NCBI GenBank assembly: GCA_017546315.1
Contig: JAFYXH010000008.1
Coordinates: 1 to 51,199 of the forward strand
DNA length: 51,199 nucleotides
Source of the DNA: Alphaproteobacteria bacterium
GTDB lineage: Bacteria; Pseudomonadota; Alphaproteobacteria; RF32; CAG-239
Direction of reading: 5' to 3'
The notes beneath the pieces are model-generated. The model saw only the letters and a list, made by a program, of their open reading frames with translations. It searched no databases and was not told the DNA's origin. Shown here in pieces: positions 50,137-51,199 of this stretch; position 1 is the first letter of the stretch, and each line of letters begins with the position of its first letter. The translations under genes were made by a program, and so were the position numbers.

Positions 50137-51199
50137 ATGAAAAAAGAGATAAAAGTAAAAAATCCATCAGTTAAAGAACCAAAAAAGAAAAGTAATAAAG
50201 TAAAGAAAGCCTCAACTAAAGAAGCAAAGATAGATGAAATCTCATCAATTACACAAAAAACTAAAGCCAAAGAGACCAATAAAAAATGCAAATTTACTTT
50301 GGATATTGTCGAACTGCTTAACCTCAAGATAAAAAACAAATATTATTGTTTGCTTTTATCTTTATTTTTAATATTTATTTTCTTTCTTACCCTAAATATT
50401 ATTGGGATTGTCAATAAAAGCTGTTGTATTGCTGTTATGAGTACACATGGTTGGGATTTTGCATATATATTTATTTTTTATACATCTATTTTAATGAATA
50501 AACATATATTTACCAATAAAGCTTATAAATTTATTACTTTTATTATTTGCTTATTTATTTCTTTTTTTATTATAACTTCATTTGTTGTTAGCTCCGGTAA
50601 AATTGGCTATATGGTTCAAGATTATAAATGTTCCGAGGCTAAATGCAGCCAACCACTAATGAAACCGATAATCTATCTTTATCCGGAAAGCAAAATTGAC
50701 GTATCTGTTGAACTTGGAAATCCTGAAAGAATTTCTCATTCATACCCTAAATATGAAAAAGTATGGAATGTTATTGCCCAAAACAACGGTGAAATAAGTT
50801 ATAATGAACGCCAATATTATGGACTTTATTGGGAAGGAAAAGACGCTCCTAGATTTGATATGAAAGAAGGATTTGTTGTTAAAGGAAGTAGTAGTGCTGG
50901 ATTTTTAGAAGAGAAGCTTTCGCTTCTTGGCTTGAATGAACGAGAAGCTAATGAGTTCATTATCTACTGGCTCCCCAAACTTGAAAGTAATCCATATAAC
51001 TTCATAAAATTTGCAACGTTAAAAGAGCAAAATGAATATATGCCGCTAAACATAACTCCAAAGCCTGAAACAATAATTAGAGTTATGATGGCATATAAAG
51101 GACTATCTAAACCTATTGATGTTAAAGAACAAATTTTTGCTCCAACACCAGAAAGAAAAGGTTTTGTTGCAATTGAATGGGGCGGAACTGAGATGGATG
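50137..51199 (+). CDS. Membrane-anchored protein of unknown function, KPIIYLYPE family (3' truncated)
   Basis: The frame opens at an ATG with GGAGA six bases before it and runs through the window end without a stop (at least 354 residues). The first 70 residues are Lys-rich, then come three membrane helices (LCLLLSLFLIFIFFLTLNIIG-like, FAYIFIFYTSILM and FITFIICLFISFFIITS). A soluble domain starting MKPIIYLYPESKIDVSVELG follows. It contains YPKYEKVWNVIA, GFVVKGSSSAGFLEEKLSLLG, EREANEFIIYWLPKLESNPY, and VAIEWGGTEMD at the edge. I recognise this as a widespread uncharacterised family of gut bacteria. Function unknown. Confidence 0.7.
   Translation, partial: MKKEIKVKNPSVKEPKKKSNKVKKASTKEAKIDEISSITQKTKAKETNKKCKFTLDIVELLNLKIKNKYYCLLLSLFLIFIFFLTLNIIGIVNKSCCIAVMSTHGWDFAYIFIFYTSILMNKHIFTNKAYKFITFIICLFISFFIITSFVVSSGKIGYMVQDYKCSEAKCSQPLMKPIIYLYPESKIDVSVELGNPERISHSYPKYEKVWNVIAQNNGEISYNERQYYGLYWEGKDAPRFDMKEGFVVKGSSSAGFLEEKLSLLGLNEREANEFIIYWLPKLESNPYNFIKFATLKEQNEYMPLNITPKPETIIRVMMAYKGLSKPIDVKEQIFAPTPERKGFVAIEWGGTEMD

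Overview
The window looks like chromosome from an AT-rich, Gram-negative, probably host-associated alphaproteobacterium. The evidence is the rimP-nusA-ylxR/L7Ae-infB-rbfA block, the TPR protein-bamB-der order, a C-terminal autotransporter barrel, lipoprotein signals, a flavin-dependent ThyX, a eukaryote/Rickettsiales-type isoleucyl-tRNA synthetase, and very A+T-rich intergenic DNA with classical -35/-10 promoters. An uncultured gut lineage (RF32-like) would fit, but that placement is an inference. Layout: 0-2.3 kb carries two accessory genes, an exported transglutaminase-like protein and a protein with an HEACH zinc-protease motif. 2.3-7.0 kb (minus) is a tight run: RNA m5U methyltransferase, transketolase, and two membrane-anchored surface-glycan-type proteins. 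7.1-12.9 kb (plus) has a membrane protein, then YfgM-like TPR protein, BamB and ThyX, then Der. 12.9-16.0 kb (minus) has an MsbA-like ABC exporter followed by a MIF-type tautomerase, then a cold-shock protein and a small helical protein. The block from tRNA-Gln (16.1 kb) to tRNA-Leu (21.8 kb) is accessory. It holds a degenerate EF-Ts-like protein, a TIM-barrel (PRAI-like) protein, a lipoprotein, three unknown proteins, and two tiny tandem cassettes at the 3' end of tRNA-Leu. None of its seven main genes has a visible Shine-Dalgarno sequence, whereas genes on both sides do. 21.8-26.0 kb (minus) is mtaB-ftsY-xseA-uppP. 26.0-28.0 kb is a pair of GT8 glycosyltransferases. 28.1-34.6 kb has pgpA, an ABC-F ATPase, a Sel1-repeat protein, an MprF-type membrane protein and a large unknown protein. 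34.7-40.7 kb (minus) has mscL and the translation/transcription operon rimP-nusA-ylxR-infB-rbfA. 40.9-46.7 kb is a 1954-residue chimeric autotransporter. 46.9-50.0 kb is ileS, followed by a gene cut by the window end. The most unusual feature is at 20.1-21.8 kb. Two elements of about 871 and 691 bp sit head-to-tail at the tRNA-Leu terminus. Each starts with the same 95-bp segment (94/95 identical), which carries a rho-independent terminator, and each ends with a related 63-bp segment; three TGGTGC cores mark the junctions. No integrase lies in the window. The first element encodes a protein whose last 45 residues look like a diversity-generating-retroelement variable region, in a sharply G+C-rich patch. 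No reverse transcriptase or template repeat is present, so this would be a remote target mobilised and diversified in trans.
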